64,000 nt of DNA, from assembly GCA_013399305.1 (NCBI GenBank), contig VXAI01000015.1, positions 1,311,965 to 1,375,964 of the forward strand, written 5' to 3'. Made by a program: the position numbers and the translations under genes. The notes beneath the pieces were generated by a model. It was not told the origin of the DNA. It did not search any database and saw only the letters and a program-made list of their open reading frames with translations. The stretch's first letter is position 1. Every line of letters begins with the position of its first letter. The stretch is from Rostratula benghalensis. Its lineage: Eukaryota > Chordata > Aves > Charadriiformes > Rostratulidae. Shown here piece by piece: positions 44,072 through 56,294 of the stretch.

Positions 44072-44249
44072 NNNNNNNNNNNNNNNNNNNNNNNNNNNNN
44101 NNNNNNNNNNNNNNNNNNNNNNNNNNNNNNNNNNNNNNNNNNNNNNNNNNNNNNNNNNNNNNNNNNNNNNNNNNNNNNNNNNNNNNNNNNNNNNNNNNNN
44201 NNNNNNNNNNNNNNNNNNNNNNNNNNNNNNNNNNNNNNNNNNNNNNNNN
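44071..44249. other. Assembly gap (179 N)
   Basis: A run of N. The base at 44071 should be the A of the GSTT1 ATG, since the known sequence resumes as TGGGTTTGGAGCTG on the minus strand. GC-rich flanks suggest a sequencing dropout. Confidence 0.99.
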
Positions 44250-46679
44250 GTGCCCTCCCCCGAGTTGCGGCGGGCGGGGGATGTGCCCGTGGCGGGCCCC
44301 GAGGGGAGGTGGCAGCGGCCGGCGGCTGCGCGGGGGCTCCGGCCTCCCCTGGTGCAGGACGGGGACCGTGGGGGTAGCGGGGTCCGCGCCTTCGGGGGCG
44401 TCTAGAGCTCAAGTCACCTGCGGGGCCCCGGTGGGGAGAATGCCGGAGGAGCCCGGCAGAACCTTTCCGGCAGTGGCAGGGGCTGCGGGGCACGGCAGAT
44501 GCCAGGGGGGTTAAGGCTCCTCGTCCCACAAGGGTTGGCAGCCCTGGCCATGACTGGGCTGGCACTGTGCCTGCTTCAGGAAAAAGAAGGTAAAGTGCGA
44601 GTAATGGTAATTAACAAATAATGGTAAATTACCAGCCTCAAAGCGGAGATTGGTACTAAGCACTGAGGGAGCAGGGGCTGTCGATCCCCTCCACGGCTGC
44701 GGCCGACGCAGCAGGGGCTTGGGAGCCCGCTCTCCCACAGCATCCCACCACGGTTCTCACAAGGCAAACACAGGTTTTTGTAACATGTCCCTGCAAGGAT
44801 GTGTCACACCCTTTTGGGACATCTCTAAGTCAGCGTTAATCTCACACCGCTGGGTCTCAGTACAGTTTTCAGTTCAGAAGGTGGTTCTTTGGTCACATAG
44901 TCTGCCCAGTACTGCGAGGTGACGCTCTGAGTGGCAGTGAAGCGTGGAGGACTTCTCTGCAGGCACTACCTCTGCAAACTCACAGTCAAATAACTTGCCT
45001 TTCTCCCTGGAACTTGTTGTTTCAGATTTCCACGCAAGCAGAGGAAAACTAAAGGAGCTCAGACTGAATTCAAGCCCTTGCTCGGAGCTCACAGCATTTC
45101 ACAGCTGTGTGATTTGGGGAAGGTGACATGTCTGAGCATAAGGACTTCTGGGGCTCTGGAAGATAAAGTGGCTGAACCACTCAGAGCAAAGTCACCCCCA
45201 GTCAAACCCACCTCGGCTCAGCTGACACCTTTTTATCAGTGCTGTGCCAGAGAGCTTGTATGTCACACACAAATCCTTAGAGCGAGCCACAGGAACCTCA
45301 GAGACAGAACTGAAGGGTCAGTTGCTTTTTTACTTGTGAAAGGATTGAGAATTACTTGTGAAAGGGTGGAGAAAAGGTTTGGATGCTAGCTGGCAGCTCA
45401 TTGACTGGATAAATTACAAACTGGAACACTTTCAGGTGCTTCATTTTATACTACTTTGCCAAGATTTCTGCTCTGCGAACTTGTTAGGAATGAGGATAAT
45501 TGTTAGATTGGTCAGTGCCAGCATCTGGTGAAAAAGCTGCATCTCAATGTTAAGTATCAAGTTTGCTGCACCACGCACCTATTTCCAGAGTAATTCTTCA
45601 GATTTGGAACTGCACAATAAGATATTTTTTTCAGTTTCTTGGCCAGAATAAGGAGAGAGGCTGTATACACACAGACTTCAGCTCCCCTGCAGTACAGGTA
45701 TCCTCTAGAGCGCCTGCACCAACAGGCGTGCAGCACCGACACACTGGAGATGAAGGTTTGCAGAGTATTGTGGCAGGTGCTTGAGTTCATGGCAAACTAT
45801 TTTCATGCAAAGGAATCTTAAATGCTAAGGGACTGGGGGAAAACAGCATGAATGTGGCTCTGCACAGGTGATAGTCTGAGAACTCTTTGTGCTTCAAAAT
45901 GCTTGCATGTCCCTACTCTGAGGTAACACTGAGAATTGTTCAGTGATCTCAGCAGTGGGTACCAAGATTAGCAGTGTGGGTTCACTTTGCTCCTTAATTC
46001 ATGGTTCACTTGATCCATTAGTGCTATCTGGACTTCAAAGATCTTTTCATGTGCCTCCTGGAAACATTCCTTCCTTAAGGTTTTCTTCAATTTTGCTGCC
46101 TGCACTGCACAACCCACACAACCAAAGAGATACTTTTATCCGGTCATGTTAGATGGCATTTGATTGTGTTATTCCTGGGTCTAGGCTAGGGCTTTTAGCA
46201 CTGTATTTTCATTTGGGTCCATCACCTCTAAGGCTGTTTTTCTTCTGTACTTTGTCTATTGGCTTTTTGGAAACAGGGATAAAAAAGAAAATGCAGTAAG
46301 TTTTGCAGAAATCATTTAGAAAAGGTCTCAGGATGTGTATCTCTTTTTCAAACATTCCTCCCATTTTGTGTATCCCAGCTTTATTTTACCCTAGAAATCA
46401 CAGGCTCTCACCTATTTCCAAATAACCCCCTGGCAAAAATTGAGGAAATTGAATCAGAACAGCAGATTAAACTGTCACTGGAGGTGTAACCTCTCTCCAC
46501 GTTCAGGTGAAGGGGAGTGGATACTGAACAGACCTTGTACTGAGGCAGGCAAAACTCTTGCACAACCTGTTGGGTTTTGGCAGGTACCTCCTGGGGCTTT
46601 GAATCTCAGAGCTGGAGCCAGCCAAGATCAAATGACACAAATTTAACAAAATGGGGGAGGTGGAGGGACGGCAAAAAGC

Positions 46680-47215
46680 AAAGTACAAGGACGAGATGTC
46701 TTATCTCCATGCTTTAGAGTGAAAAAACAGGCAAGGCGGATTTATCTGTTGTACAACTGTTGCCATCCATGGAGTTACTCTGGAGAGGCACTTTGTCCTG
46801 CACGTGTAGAAGGGCCCAAAATGCACTGGTCATTGCACGCACAGCTTCACTGGGAGAGGGAATTTACAGTTCAGATGGGCTTAGAACTGAGAAGACTGTG
46901 GTAAACACAATTTAAAGCGTCCTGTCACTATGACCGTGCTGGAGAGAGATAGTAGCTGATCTGTGTGTTTACCCTTTGTGACACTGCCAGCAGAGGAGCA
47001 CCAGAACATAGTTCTAACTTGCTTTTGAAGGCAGCCATTCTTGCAAGAGCAAACAATGGGTGATGCTTAAGGAACTTGTGCCTTATCCAAACAAGCAGAA
47101 AATTGGCACAAGACTCTCTTCAAGGAGCTCTTGTGCTGCAAGTATCATAAACAAGACGGAAAAAAAAACCAAACCCAACAACGTTATTTGCTTTGGCTCA
47201 CGCAATGAGCACAGC
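46680..47215 (+). repeat. Right arm of a diverged direct duplication
   Basis: Partner of 41,545-42,095, in the same order and orientation. The block TTATTTGCTTTGGCTCA at about 47,184 matches one at about 42,067. This arm lies upstream of GSTT1, the other inside its intron 2. Confidence 0.5.
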
Positions 47216-49442
47216 ATTTTGCATGCACAGCAGCCCTACCTTGAGATTTCTACAGGGAGATGTGTATCAAGGAGGGCTCTGCTACCAAGCCCAGTTTGAG
47301 GCCCATCAAGATTAGCACTCTACAGATTAGACTTTTAGTTTTGACAGTGTCTCTGCCCTGCTTCTACTTGAACAGAGGCTGCGTGAGGAATTTATTGTGC
47401 TGGTAGGAGGAGGTTTGCTCTCTACAAAAAAGGGAGAAGTTGGAGGTCAGGAATCTGGAAGTTCAGCAAAGTACAAACGCAGTAACAGGAGAGCATGCAG
47501 TGAGGTTGGGCAGCTACAGTGAGGTAGCAAAGAAGGCCCTGTTTTATCCCAGTGGCGCACAGAAGCCCAGCTGGTGGCTGTGGTAAGCTGCAGATTACAG
47601 AGGGAAGGAAGTGGTTGGCAGTACAGCGTAAACAGGCCATGTTCTTTAGACTTAGCACTGCAGGCAAGCTGCTATGGCCGAGCAGCAGTGCAGTGCCTGC
47701 AGGGGTTGCTGCTCAGGCACCAACCACGCAAGCACCCTCAGGGCAAGAAGAAAGCTGCTGTCACTGACTTTGCTGGCTGGAGTGCAATAGGATCTCCTCA
47801 ACAAACTTACCAAAAAAAAAATTGGATAAGACGACAAATATCTCTGCCTGTGTTAGCACTTTAACTGAAATAATTGGGGGACAAATCTGGTTTTCCACAC
47901 TGATATTTAGGGGTTTCTGCAGGTTGAAAGAACAGAAAGTGAAAAGGACCGTCCTGCATGGCTGCTTTAGCCTAGCCCAGAGGGCTGTGTGTTGCAAGCG
48001 GTGGTTCATGGTGCACCTTTGCACTAAAGGGCAAGTTTACTCAGGAAACAAACACAGAAGAGTCAGCTGGCTCACTCCCCAAAACCAGTAGTTCCAGGCG
48101 AAAAGATGTATGAGACTGGTTTTCCGAACACTGTAACAACTGGCATTAAGATGACTGACATCTCACACCCAGTGTATTCTGCAGCAATCTCTGTGGATGG
48201 AGTGACCAGCCAGCAGAGACAAACAGACTTCCAGATACAATCAGAGCTTAACAAGGAGGGAAAAGCCAGTTGTGCAAACTGGAACCCTCCTAATGGCTCA
48301 CACCTGGAAGTGGAAGGTCTCAGGGACAGGAGAGGACAGGCAGGCAGGAGGGGTACAAAGGGACCCAGGCAGGAGGTCCTCAAAGGATGCTGCACAGGTG
48401 GTGGAGGATGAATTGGTGGCTGCTTCCTCGCAAATCCTGATTACAAATCCAAACACAGCTACAACATGTGGCAAGTGTAACCATTATCTTTACTGGAAAA
48501 TCTCATGTGACAGAAGAGTAGTGGAACATTAACTGTATTTGAGGCATTACTCTGCTCAGACACTCCATGCTCTGGTTGCCCTGGGTTTGGCCAGCACAGC
48601 TCCCTCTGCCACCAGTGCTGGCCCAGCCAGGGCAGCACTCCTCACTGGAGAGAGCCTGGCTTGCACAGCTTCCACTGAACTGACAAAGCTGCTCTGGGGA
48701 GAAGACACAAGCATTGATGGTTTGCAGAGGGAGACCCTGGAGCTGGCAGCAGCTTCAGCTACAAAAGCAGCTTTTCTCATGCTGCACGCTGTTCTTGGTA
48801 ATGATGGCACATGTCTATGGCTGAGGATCTTTATTCTTGGGGCTAACACAGTCCATCCCAGAAGCTTGAGGCCCCACTTTGGTACCTGCACAGCCCCCCT
48901 GCTCCTAGGCACTTTGTCCCTTTGCTCCCACAGGTGATGCAGCAGCCTCTAGTGGCCAGGTGCTCTAGGAGAGTCCTGGCAGGGTCCCCACAAAGGGGAG
49001 GGTGGATCCTGACTTGTCTCTTTAGTAAAGAGCAAAAGTCTTCAAACTGAGCTTGTTGCAAAGTGAAAGCCATTTTCAGGGATTTCTCCATGTTTCTGGC
49101 AGATCTGCTCTGCCATACCCTCAGGAAACCTTTGCTGTGACCTAGAAAACTCAAAACAGGGATGGAAGGGATTGCTCTGACTGGCTGCACTTCCCACGGA
49201 ATCTCCTGTCTTCAAGCAGATCTAGTGGTGGTGAAGCAAGATAGAAAAGACTGTAGGGCTACAGCTCACATACCTGTAGTGGACAAGAGTGGAAAGCACC
49301 TTGCCACGGTCTGTTTAAGATGTAGTTTTCTTCCTTTATAAATTGCAGAAAGGCTGTGGTTGAAGTGCATTTTGTGGAATGGTGCTTCTGCATGATTTTT
49401 AGAAGAAATGCTGAAATACTACAAAAAGCCTGAACAAGTCCA

Positions 49443-49448
49443 TTTAAT
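49443..49448 (-). terminator. Possible GSTT1-like poly(A) signal (ATTAAA)
   Basis: ATTAAA on the minus strand only about 15 nt beyond the stop codon. Such closeness is unusual, so the true site may lie further left. Confidence 0.2.
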
Positions 49449-49462
49449 TAGAGTATAACCCC

Positions 49463-52400
49463 CTAATTCTGGCTGACTTGCTTTAGCAGCTGGTGCTTGA
49501 AATGCTCCAGCAGTTCGGGTGCAATCTTATCGGCGGTCAAGTTCTGAATGTTCAAAATCCCTTCATGAGCTTCCTGGAAGAGCTGCTTCCCCACCGCTTC
49601 TTCCACCCGCCTGCGCCACTCCGCTAACTTGGGCCTCTCCTCAAAGAGGTTGTAGCCAGCACCTACAGGCTGCAGAGAGAGAGCAAGAGAACCCAGGAGT
49701 GAGTCAAACACTGCATTTGCCAGTGATGGGACCACACTGAAGCACAGGTATGCTTTTGGCTCAAGGCAGGAGACAGCCGTCACATTAGGTGGAGTTTATC
49801 TCGGGTTTTTAGCCAGTAGGAAGCAAGTGTTGTCATCCTCAGCAGCTACCATCCCCTGGGTCATGCAGGGAAAGAGCACTGCTGGGGCTAACCTGGAAAC
49901 TGCCTAATGCAGAACACAGAGGTCTATGCACACCGAAACATTTCTTCCAAAGGTCTCTGTTTTGTCTGCCTATTTTGTAATTTAGCTTTTTTGGAGGAAA
50001 CCAGCTTACATATCCAGCAGCACTGAGGTTGATACTCACTTGCATGAGCTCCACCAGTGCTACTAGGTCTGCCAGGGAGACCTCACTGCCTGCAATGAAG
50101 GGCTTGTCCTGCAAGAACTTCTCCTCAAACTGCTTCAGGACAACATTCAGCTCTTCAGTAACACCTTCTAGTTTCTTTGGAGAAAGTGGCTGGCCTGTAA
50201 GGAGAGGCAGCAGCACCTGGCAGGGAGAAGAAATAAGTTGGTTTTTTACATATTTCCCTCCAAACTTAGCCCACACCCTTCCGCTGCCACCTTCTTAGGA
50301 TCATTCCACACACTGCTGATCTCCTTTGGCAGATTTATGTTAATGTCACTCATTAATTCCTGCCTGTCCTTGTCTCCTCCTTAGAAAGTCTGAAATTTCA
50401 ACCACGAGAGCCTCCTCTCAAGGGAAGGCTGCATCATCTGCAAGCAACTGCATTTTGTTTTCCACTGGGAGGATGGTTCTTTCCATGAAGCTGGGCAGAA
50501 GGCAGTGAGCTGTGTCTGGCTGCTCACCCAAGACGAATTTGCTCGGGATCTCAGCGCATACAGAGAGATGTGGCTGCAGCATGAAGTATTTGGGCCACTT
50601 CAATTAGGTTGGGCTGAGCAACCAAGTCAATTCCTGATCTAGTTTTGTTCCTCTTTGTCACCCAGCTTGTACATTTGCTTAGAGAGGCTCTGTACACAGG
50701 AAGGTGCTTCCTGGGCCATTGCACTCACAGCTCTTAGCGCTTACATTTTTGGTATATAACAGTCTTACCTTAGTTAAGAACAGCTTGCTCCCCTTCCCAC
50801 GAATGTTGACATGCTGCCATGACAGGTACTCATCAACCCGAGCCCTTTTCTGCAGGTCAGATGGGTACCAGTGATCAGGAGTCTTGAATTTCCGGGTCAG
50901 GTACAGGAGGATTGCAATGCTACCCAGAGAGCAAAGCAGACCAGTGAGCTGAACATCATCCTTTCTTCTTCCCCCAAATTCTGCACTGCTGGACCAGCAG
51001 CAATGCCGACCTGAGTCGGGCAGAAGTGCAGGAGACACAACTGCCGAGGGACGCACAGCATGTGAGAGAATTTGTGCTGGCTTGAGCAGCTGGTTGTCTG
51101 GGGACAATTACCTGATACATCAGCCCAGCGAGACAGATGTGACCTGCTGGTACGGTTACCCCATCAATATTTTTGAGCAAATATGAGCCACAAAACAACT
51201 TCATACCAAATCCAAGCCTTGTACTGCCTGGCCATCCACCAGTGAGTGCCTCACATCAGATTTACTGCACTGAGCTGCAGCCTCCAGTTGAAGGAGGAAG
51301 CAGGAGGTGGTGTGGGCAGGTATTTTGGCATAGAAATATCACCTACAGGCAAGCTAGCTCCAAGCAGCAGCTCACAGATTTTTCCACAGTTGATGTTGTT
51401 TGAGTTGCTTACAAGAGAAGGATTCTTTTGAAACATGGGTTTATTTTATGTACAAGCGGAAGAGATAGGAAGGAGACAAACAACTACACGGGCTGGAGTC
51501 CCAGTAGAGACTGAACAGCACATTGGCAGAATCCAGGCATTAGGATAAACAATACTGCAGCAGGGGTTGGAGTGGATTTGAGCCTCACCTCTCTGCTAAG
51601 GTGAAAGAACCGTCCTTTAGTGCAGGCACCTTCATCAAGATGTTCACCTTCTGGAATTCCTCTGTCCTGTGCTGCCCTGAGGAAGGAAATGAGAAGTTCT
51701 ACTTGGCAGTGATGTTCAGGACCTGTCTGCAAATACCTGAGGAGGCTGTGGGGACCACCTGGCCTCAAGTTCCTCATTTTGATTGTGCAAACACAGTCTT
51801 GTGTAAGTTTCTAAGTCATCAAAAAGCACTGCAGGGTGAATGTGGGGTTTGCCCTGTGCTTTCAGCTTACTTGCTCATTGCCTGCATACCAGAACAACCT
51901 CTCGGCAAATGGTTAAGAGTCCTTTCATACCAACACTGCTTGTCAAGTCTGGGCTCTAGCAACTCTAAGTTTACACCTGGAGGTACCTGCCCTGTACAAA
52001 CCCAGAATGAAAAATGAGCTCCTTGGAGGAAAGAGATCTCAGTATTAGACACATGAACCACAATGACGGTGAGAAAGTAAGGCGTTTGGGGCTTTTTTGT
52101 TTGGTTATAGGTTTTTGGTTGTTGTTTTTTTTTTCCCCTGGAAGATAATGTAATTTATGTTCAATTATCTTTTTAATCCTCTGATGAAAATAGGTTTTTC
52201 TGATTCCATATAGAGCCATGTGTACTTCATTACAGATATCTCAATCAGCTCTTTATTTGGGTTTTGCATACCCTTTATCAGAGCAAATATGGATTTGAAT
52301 TTGCTTTTAAATCACATCCCCAAGAGGTAGGCAGAGTGAACATAACAGAAGATGCTTTTGCTCATCTGAAGTCTCAGCGGGCTCCATTATGTTTGAGACC

Positions 52401-54629
52401 AGTCCCAGGAGCCGTGTTTTACATGACTTGTTCAGGCCAGCCTTTTCCAGCCCCTGGCTTCAGTCACATGTGTGTACCTCTGTATTCAGGTTGCTCCAAT
52501 GTCTAACCCTGTGCCATGTCCTGCTAACTGAGAATCTCTGTGCCAGAGGAGATGCTCTGGAAATGGTTTAAGTTTTCCCAGCACTTGGTAAACCTGATTT
52601 GTGGCTATTTCCCTGCCACTTGTCTCCCCCACACGCTTTAAAAAAGGCACCGGGATTTCCTACACGTGGTATGCTGATTCCAGCTCCTCTGGTGTCCCTG
52701 GAGTATCGTGTGATATTTATCTGTTCTCACTCTTTCCACCCGTTTCCTTGAGACCTGCGTTATAGAGGCCCAAGAGCTTTTCTGAGGGCACACATTTAAG
52801 TCACCAGCTCAGATCTGAGTCTGTGTTTCCTCACCTGGTCCTTACAGGTCATGAAGTGATGGGTCCTTGGACTGTATTCCCGAGTAACTGTACATTCAGG
52901 GCTGGTGTGGTCATACCTGTCTGCCGAGCAGCTGGATGCTGCCTACCCAGCTGCAGGTATTTGGAGTGCTTCTGCACGGCACTGGAGGTGAGCACACACT
53001 GCAGGTATGGGATGCACTGCTAAGAGTCCCCTTAGCCAAATCACCCATCTTAAATCCACCGACCAAAACCAAATGCTGGTGCCCTGGGGCACAGATCACT
53101 GAAAATCTGTGATTTAATTAACTTTCTTTCCTCTCAAAACCTGTATTTCAGTTGTTCCATTGGCCTTGATGCTCTTAATTGCCTACCTGCCAGCCTCCTC
53201 TCCTTTGCTTGAGTCTCTTACCACAACAATTTATGTATTGGGAAATAAGGGAAAGGACACGAGATGAGCCTGCCCCCAGCTACAAACAATAACAAGGTTT
53301 TTATTTTACTGAGGCAGGTCGGAAGAAAACTGTGGTAAGGTACAATCAATGCACAGGCATGGTGTGCAGGGGAACACCCAGAGACCAAACCACAGCACGT
53401 CTGAGGTTTGAGTCACAGGCTGGAGCCTCTTTTGTTTCTTTATCAATTTCAGCCCCAAGAGCTTTCTCATCTTTCACTGTTTTTAAGCATTACTTACTGA
53501 GGTGGTTTTATGCCCAGTACCTTACCCTAATGTCAAAACCAGCAGAGCTCTGCAAAAGTTTGAAGGGCAGCTTCTACCACTTTCAGCTACAAAGAAAGAA
53601 GATCCTTTGGTGAAATCACAGGATAACCTCTTGGGCAGGCTGCTGCCAATTATTCTTTGGCCTTAAAGGCAAAACACCTTTCTTTCTTCGCTTCTCAGCG
53701 TTCAGCTCCCTGGTGGCTGAGCTGCCTCACTCCACTGCCTTTGCAGTCCTGTCCTCAACCCTCTCAAAAGAACCTGACCACAAACAGCTGAACCCAATGA
53801 ACCCCCAAAGGGGTGGCTGGCTGTCCTGCCACCTGTACACAGAGGGACATCAGCAGGCTCTGGGTGTGAGAATCCTTTCCAAGGGGCTGTTAATCCCTGC
53901 TAAAAGGAGGAGAAAAGCTGCTCTACAGCAACCACTGCTACTTACTGGAGTGCAAAGTTTTCTAAGGAAGTTGAGTTTGAGAGCAAGAACCGCACGGCTC
54001 AGTGGCCCTTGCCCATACGTGGCCGTCCCATCTCTTGCTTTTTGTTTCCTGTCTAAATAGGGAATAGCCTCAAATCTAGCACACCCTGACCACTTCTTCT
54101 CAGAAAAGCAGTCCTTGGTTTTTTTCAGAGGACCCATTTTCTGCTGGGGTGGGGCCGCTATAAGAGATTATCACAAACCACTGCAGAATCGCGTTTGCTG
54201 CAGAGGAGTGCAGGCACCGAGACTCTCGTTAAAAATTAGAATTTCTTTAGAGAATTAGGTCCTGTTTTCGTCTTGACATCAGAGTCCTCTGCAGCTGGCG
54301 GGCCACCCCACCCTCTCGCACTGATGGGGACGATTGAGCAACCCAAGAGGGGGCGGATGGTGACGAGCAGTTTGCTCCGGAGCGGCGAGGGGAACCCAGG
54401 GTCCCAGCGGGGCTGGGGACGGCAGAGGAGGGGAGCAGCTGGGCTCAGCTGGGGACCGCGGAGGAACACCCCGCCTCAAACACCCCCCCACTCCCCACTT
54501 CCTCCAGCCCCGCTCACCCTTCATCAGCTCCACCCGCTTGAACTCGAAGGGGATGTTGTTGCTCCGGGCGAAGATGTAGAGCGCCCGGCAGGGCTGCGAG
54601 AGCAGGTCCAGGTACAGCTCCAACCCCAT
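49463..54629 (-). CDS. GSTT1L: GSTT1-like, second theta-class glutathione S-transferase (complete)
   Basis: Exons: 54629-54518, 51676-51589, 50919-50769, 50216-50040 and 49669-49463; 244 residues plus TAG. Exon lengths 112/88/151/177 equal those of the neighbouring GSTT1 apart from its extra exon, so the two are a tandem duplicate pair. The N-terminus [20 protein letters not shown] has catalytic Ser11. [15 protein letters not shown] keeps the cis-Pro and the glutathione-binding Glu-Ser pair. The C-terminal domain has [28 protein letters not shown] and [20 protein letters not shown], and a tail slightly longer than mammalian GSTT1. Likely a cytosolic glutathione conjugation enzyme. The symbol follows my memory of chicken GSTT1L; orthology to a given GSTT is inferred from position. 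Confidence 0.93.
51677..54517. other. GSTT1-like intron 1 (2.8 kb)
   Basis: No coding exon recognised. I looked near exon 1 for a counterpart of the GSTT1 19-residue exon and did not find one. A T-rich tract lies near 52,095-52,140. Confidence 0.6.
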
Positions 54630-54780
54630 CCTGATGCCGCCGCCTGTCCCTTTCGGTCCCGTCCCGTGGGCCCCGCTCTCCCGGGAGGAGCGGCACCGGG
54701 CCCGTCCCCGGGGGCGGAGAGCACCACCCCCGCTCCGCCCCGCCTTCCCCTCCCCGTTACCGGCTTCGGCCCGGCCGCGG
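54270..54780 (-). promoter_or_regulatory. GSTT1L: CpG-island promoter of the GSTT1-like gene
   Basis: CpG-rich block covering exon 1 (ATG at 54629) and about 150 nt upstream, with GGGGGCGG near 54710 and CCGCCCCG near 54735. It falls off to CR1-bearing sequence by 54,960. Transcription start not resolvable. Confidence 0.6.
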
Positions 54781-54961
54781 GACCCTTAGGAAGAGTAAGA
54801 GAGCCCCGGAGCGGTGTCAAAGGGCAAGGACAAGGGCAGTTTTCCAGGACACTGTTCAAACCAGGCTCTACCAGCTCATCTTTGACCTTAGGCTAATAAC
54901 TGCCCGTAATGGCAAGGGAAAGCAAAGCTAGGCTGATGGGATGGAGGTTGACACAAGGTAA

Positions 54962-55372
54962 ATCCCAGAATGGTAGGGGTTAGAAGGGACCTTCAGAGAT
55001 CATCTAGTCCAACCCCCTGCCAGAGCAAGTTCACCAAGAGCAGGCTGGGAGGAATGTGTCCAGGTGGGTTTCCAATATCTCCAGAGAAGGAGACCCCACA
55101 GCCTCTCTGGATAGGCTGTGCCAGTGCTCTGACACCCTCAAAGTATAGGTTTTCATTTTCAGAGAGAATTTCCTGTGTTCATCACAGAATATCAGGGATT
55201 GGAAGTGACCTTGAAAGATCATCTAGTCCAATCTGCCCCTTGTCCTTTTGCCAGGTACCACCAAAAAAGTCTGGGCCCATCCTCTTGCCACCCATCCTTC
55301 AGACATTGATAAGATGCCCTCTCAGTCTTCCCTTCTCCAGGCCCCTCAGCCTTTCCTCACGTTGCTCACAAG
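54962..55372 (-). mobile_element. CR1 LINE, interrupted by a younger CR1 piece
   Basis: Begins ATCCCAGAATGG...AGAAGGGACCTTCAGAGATC, and continues with CATCTAGTCCAACCCCCTGC, ACCCCACAGCCTCTCTGG and TGTGCCAGTGCTCTGACACC. After a break it resumes as GCCCCTTGTCC...GCCCATCCTCTTGCCACCC and CTTCTCCAGGCCCCTCAGCC. It lies between the GSTT1-like promoter and the DDX51 3' end, and orientation is minus. Confidence 0.9.
55181..55234 (-). mobile_element. CR1 fragment nested in another CR1
   Basis: A second CR1 3' end (ATCACAGAATATCAGGGATT, GGAAGTGACCTTGAAAGATC, ATCTAGTCCAATC) sits inside the larger CR1, which resumes afterwards at the position expected from the CR1 order. Confidence 0.75.
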
Positions 55373-55849
55373 ATGCATCTACCCTTCCTGACACTCATCC
55401 CTCCAATGTTCCAAGCCCTTTGTTTTGCTCCAATAATACAACACAAATGCTGGTGTGTATTTATTTTGTTTTACAAAATAGTTAAGACCTAGCTGGGTCT
55501 TGGAGGGTAGTTGACAGTCTCCAGCTACATGGGAGCTCTAAGCCTTCCGCCAGGGGCAGCTAAAAATATCAGTGGCATGTGTCAAACACAGATTTATGGC
55601 TTCCCAGTGATAGTAGCAGAGTCCGGTATATTCATATTAGACATAAGACATTTAGTCTTCATTAACCCAAGCTAGCACTTATTAATAACTGCTGCTATCA
55701 CTGGTACTGAATGTTGGAAGAAAACAGAGGTCAGAAAGTGACAAGAAAGGCACAAGACTATGGAAGCAAAAAAGCCTTTCAACACTGTCTCCATCCCTGT
55801 ACCCAGGAATCTTCATTGGACGCCATTTTAAAAATATATACATACAGCA

Positions 55850-55855
55850 TTTATT
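55850..55855 (-). terminator. DDX51: Likely DDX51 poly(A) signal (AATAAA)
   Basis: Canonical AATAAA on the minus strand, about 440 nt beyond the DDX51 stop at 56295. A further AATAAA lies at 55465-55460. Transcript data are needed to choose between them. Confidence 0.45.
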
Positions 55856-56294
55856 TAAAAGTTACCACCACTTCAGCTTAGAGCAGCTCTCCAAACACAA
55901 TTCTGCTGTAGGCATAAACACCTGTGTGTGCATTCACAAACACACCTGCAGGTGCAGTAACACAGCCAGTAGTTGTCCCGAGTCCAGAGACCAGCAGTTC
56001 CATCAGGCTCATGCTCTCTTCACTGGTGGTAGTTTTACAGTGCCAGTAAGGTCTGATGCAAACTGTATCTTTGTGGGTTGTTGTTGGATTTTTTTTTTAT
56101 TTTTTTTTTTTAAGAGTAACCAAATTCTGTTTGCAGTGTTCTTAGAGGGGCAACAAGGCCTGCAAGAGCTGACTTTGGATACGATAAGGTTGAGTAGCCA
56201 ACCATTCAGCTCCATTCAGGGACCATGTGCTGGGTAGTGCTCCAGGACCGCAGCAGCTCCAGTGCCAGGAAACACCTCCTCCACTTCCATTCCT

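Larger units (their letters stand above)
43450..44500 (-). promoter_or_regulatory. GSTT1: CpG-island promoter of GSTT1, interrupted by an assembly gap
   Basis: GC/CpG-dense block around GSTT1 exon 1 and the small exon 2, extending upstream past the gap to about 44,500. The core promoter and 5' UTR probably lie in or just right of the gap. Confidence 0.6.
44250..49462. other. Intergenic region between GSTT1 and the 3' end of the GSTT1-like gene
   Basis: 5.2 kb. The left end is GC-rich (GSTT1 promoter), the middle holds the right arm of the duplication, and the right end contains the GSTT1-like 3' UTR. A 132-codon plus-strand open frame at 48539-48937 overlaps a 118-codon minus-strand one; neither resembles a known protein. 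Confidence 0.55.

Noticed and set aside
43305..44565. Several long ORFs around the gap, including ones reading through N
   Set aside because: They overlap the GSTT1 exon 1 CpG island; part of their length is the gap itself. Only the GSTT1 exons are supported.
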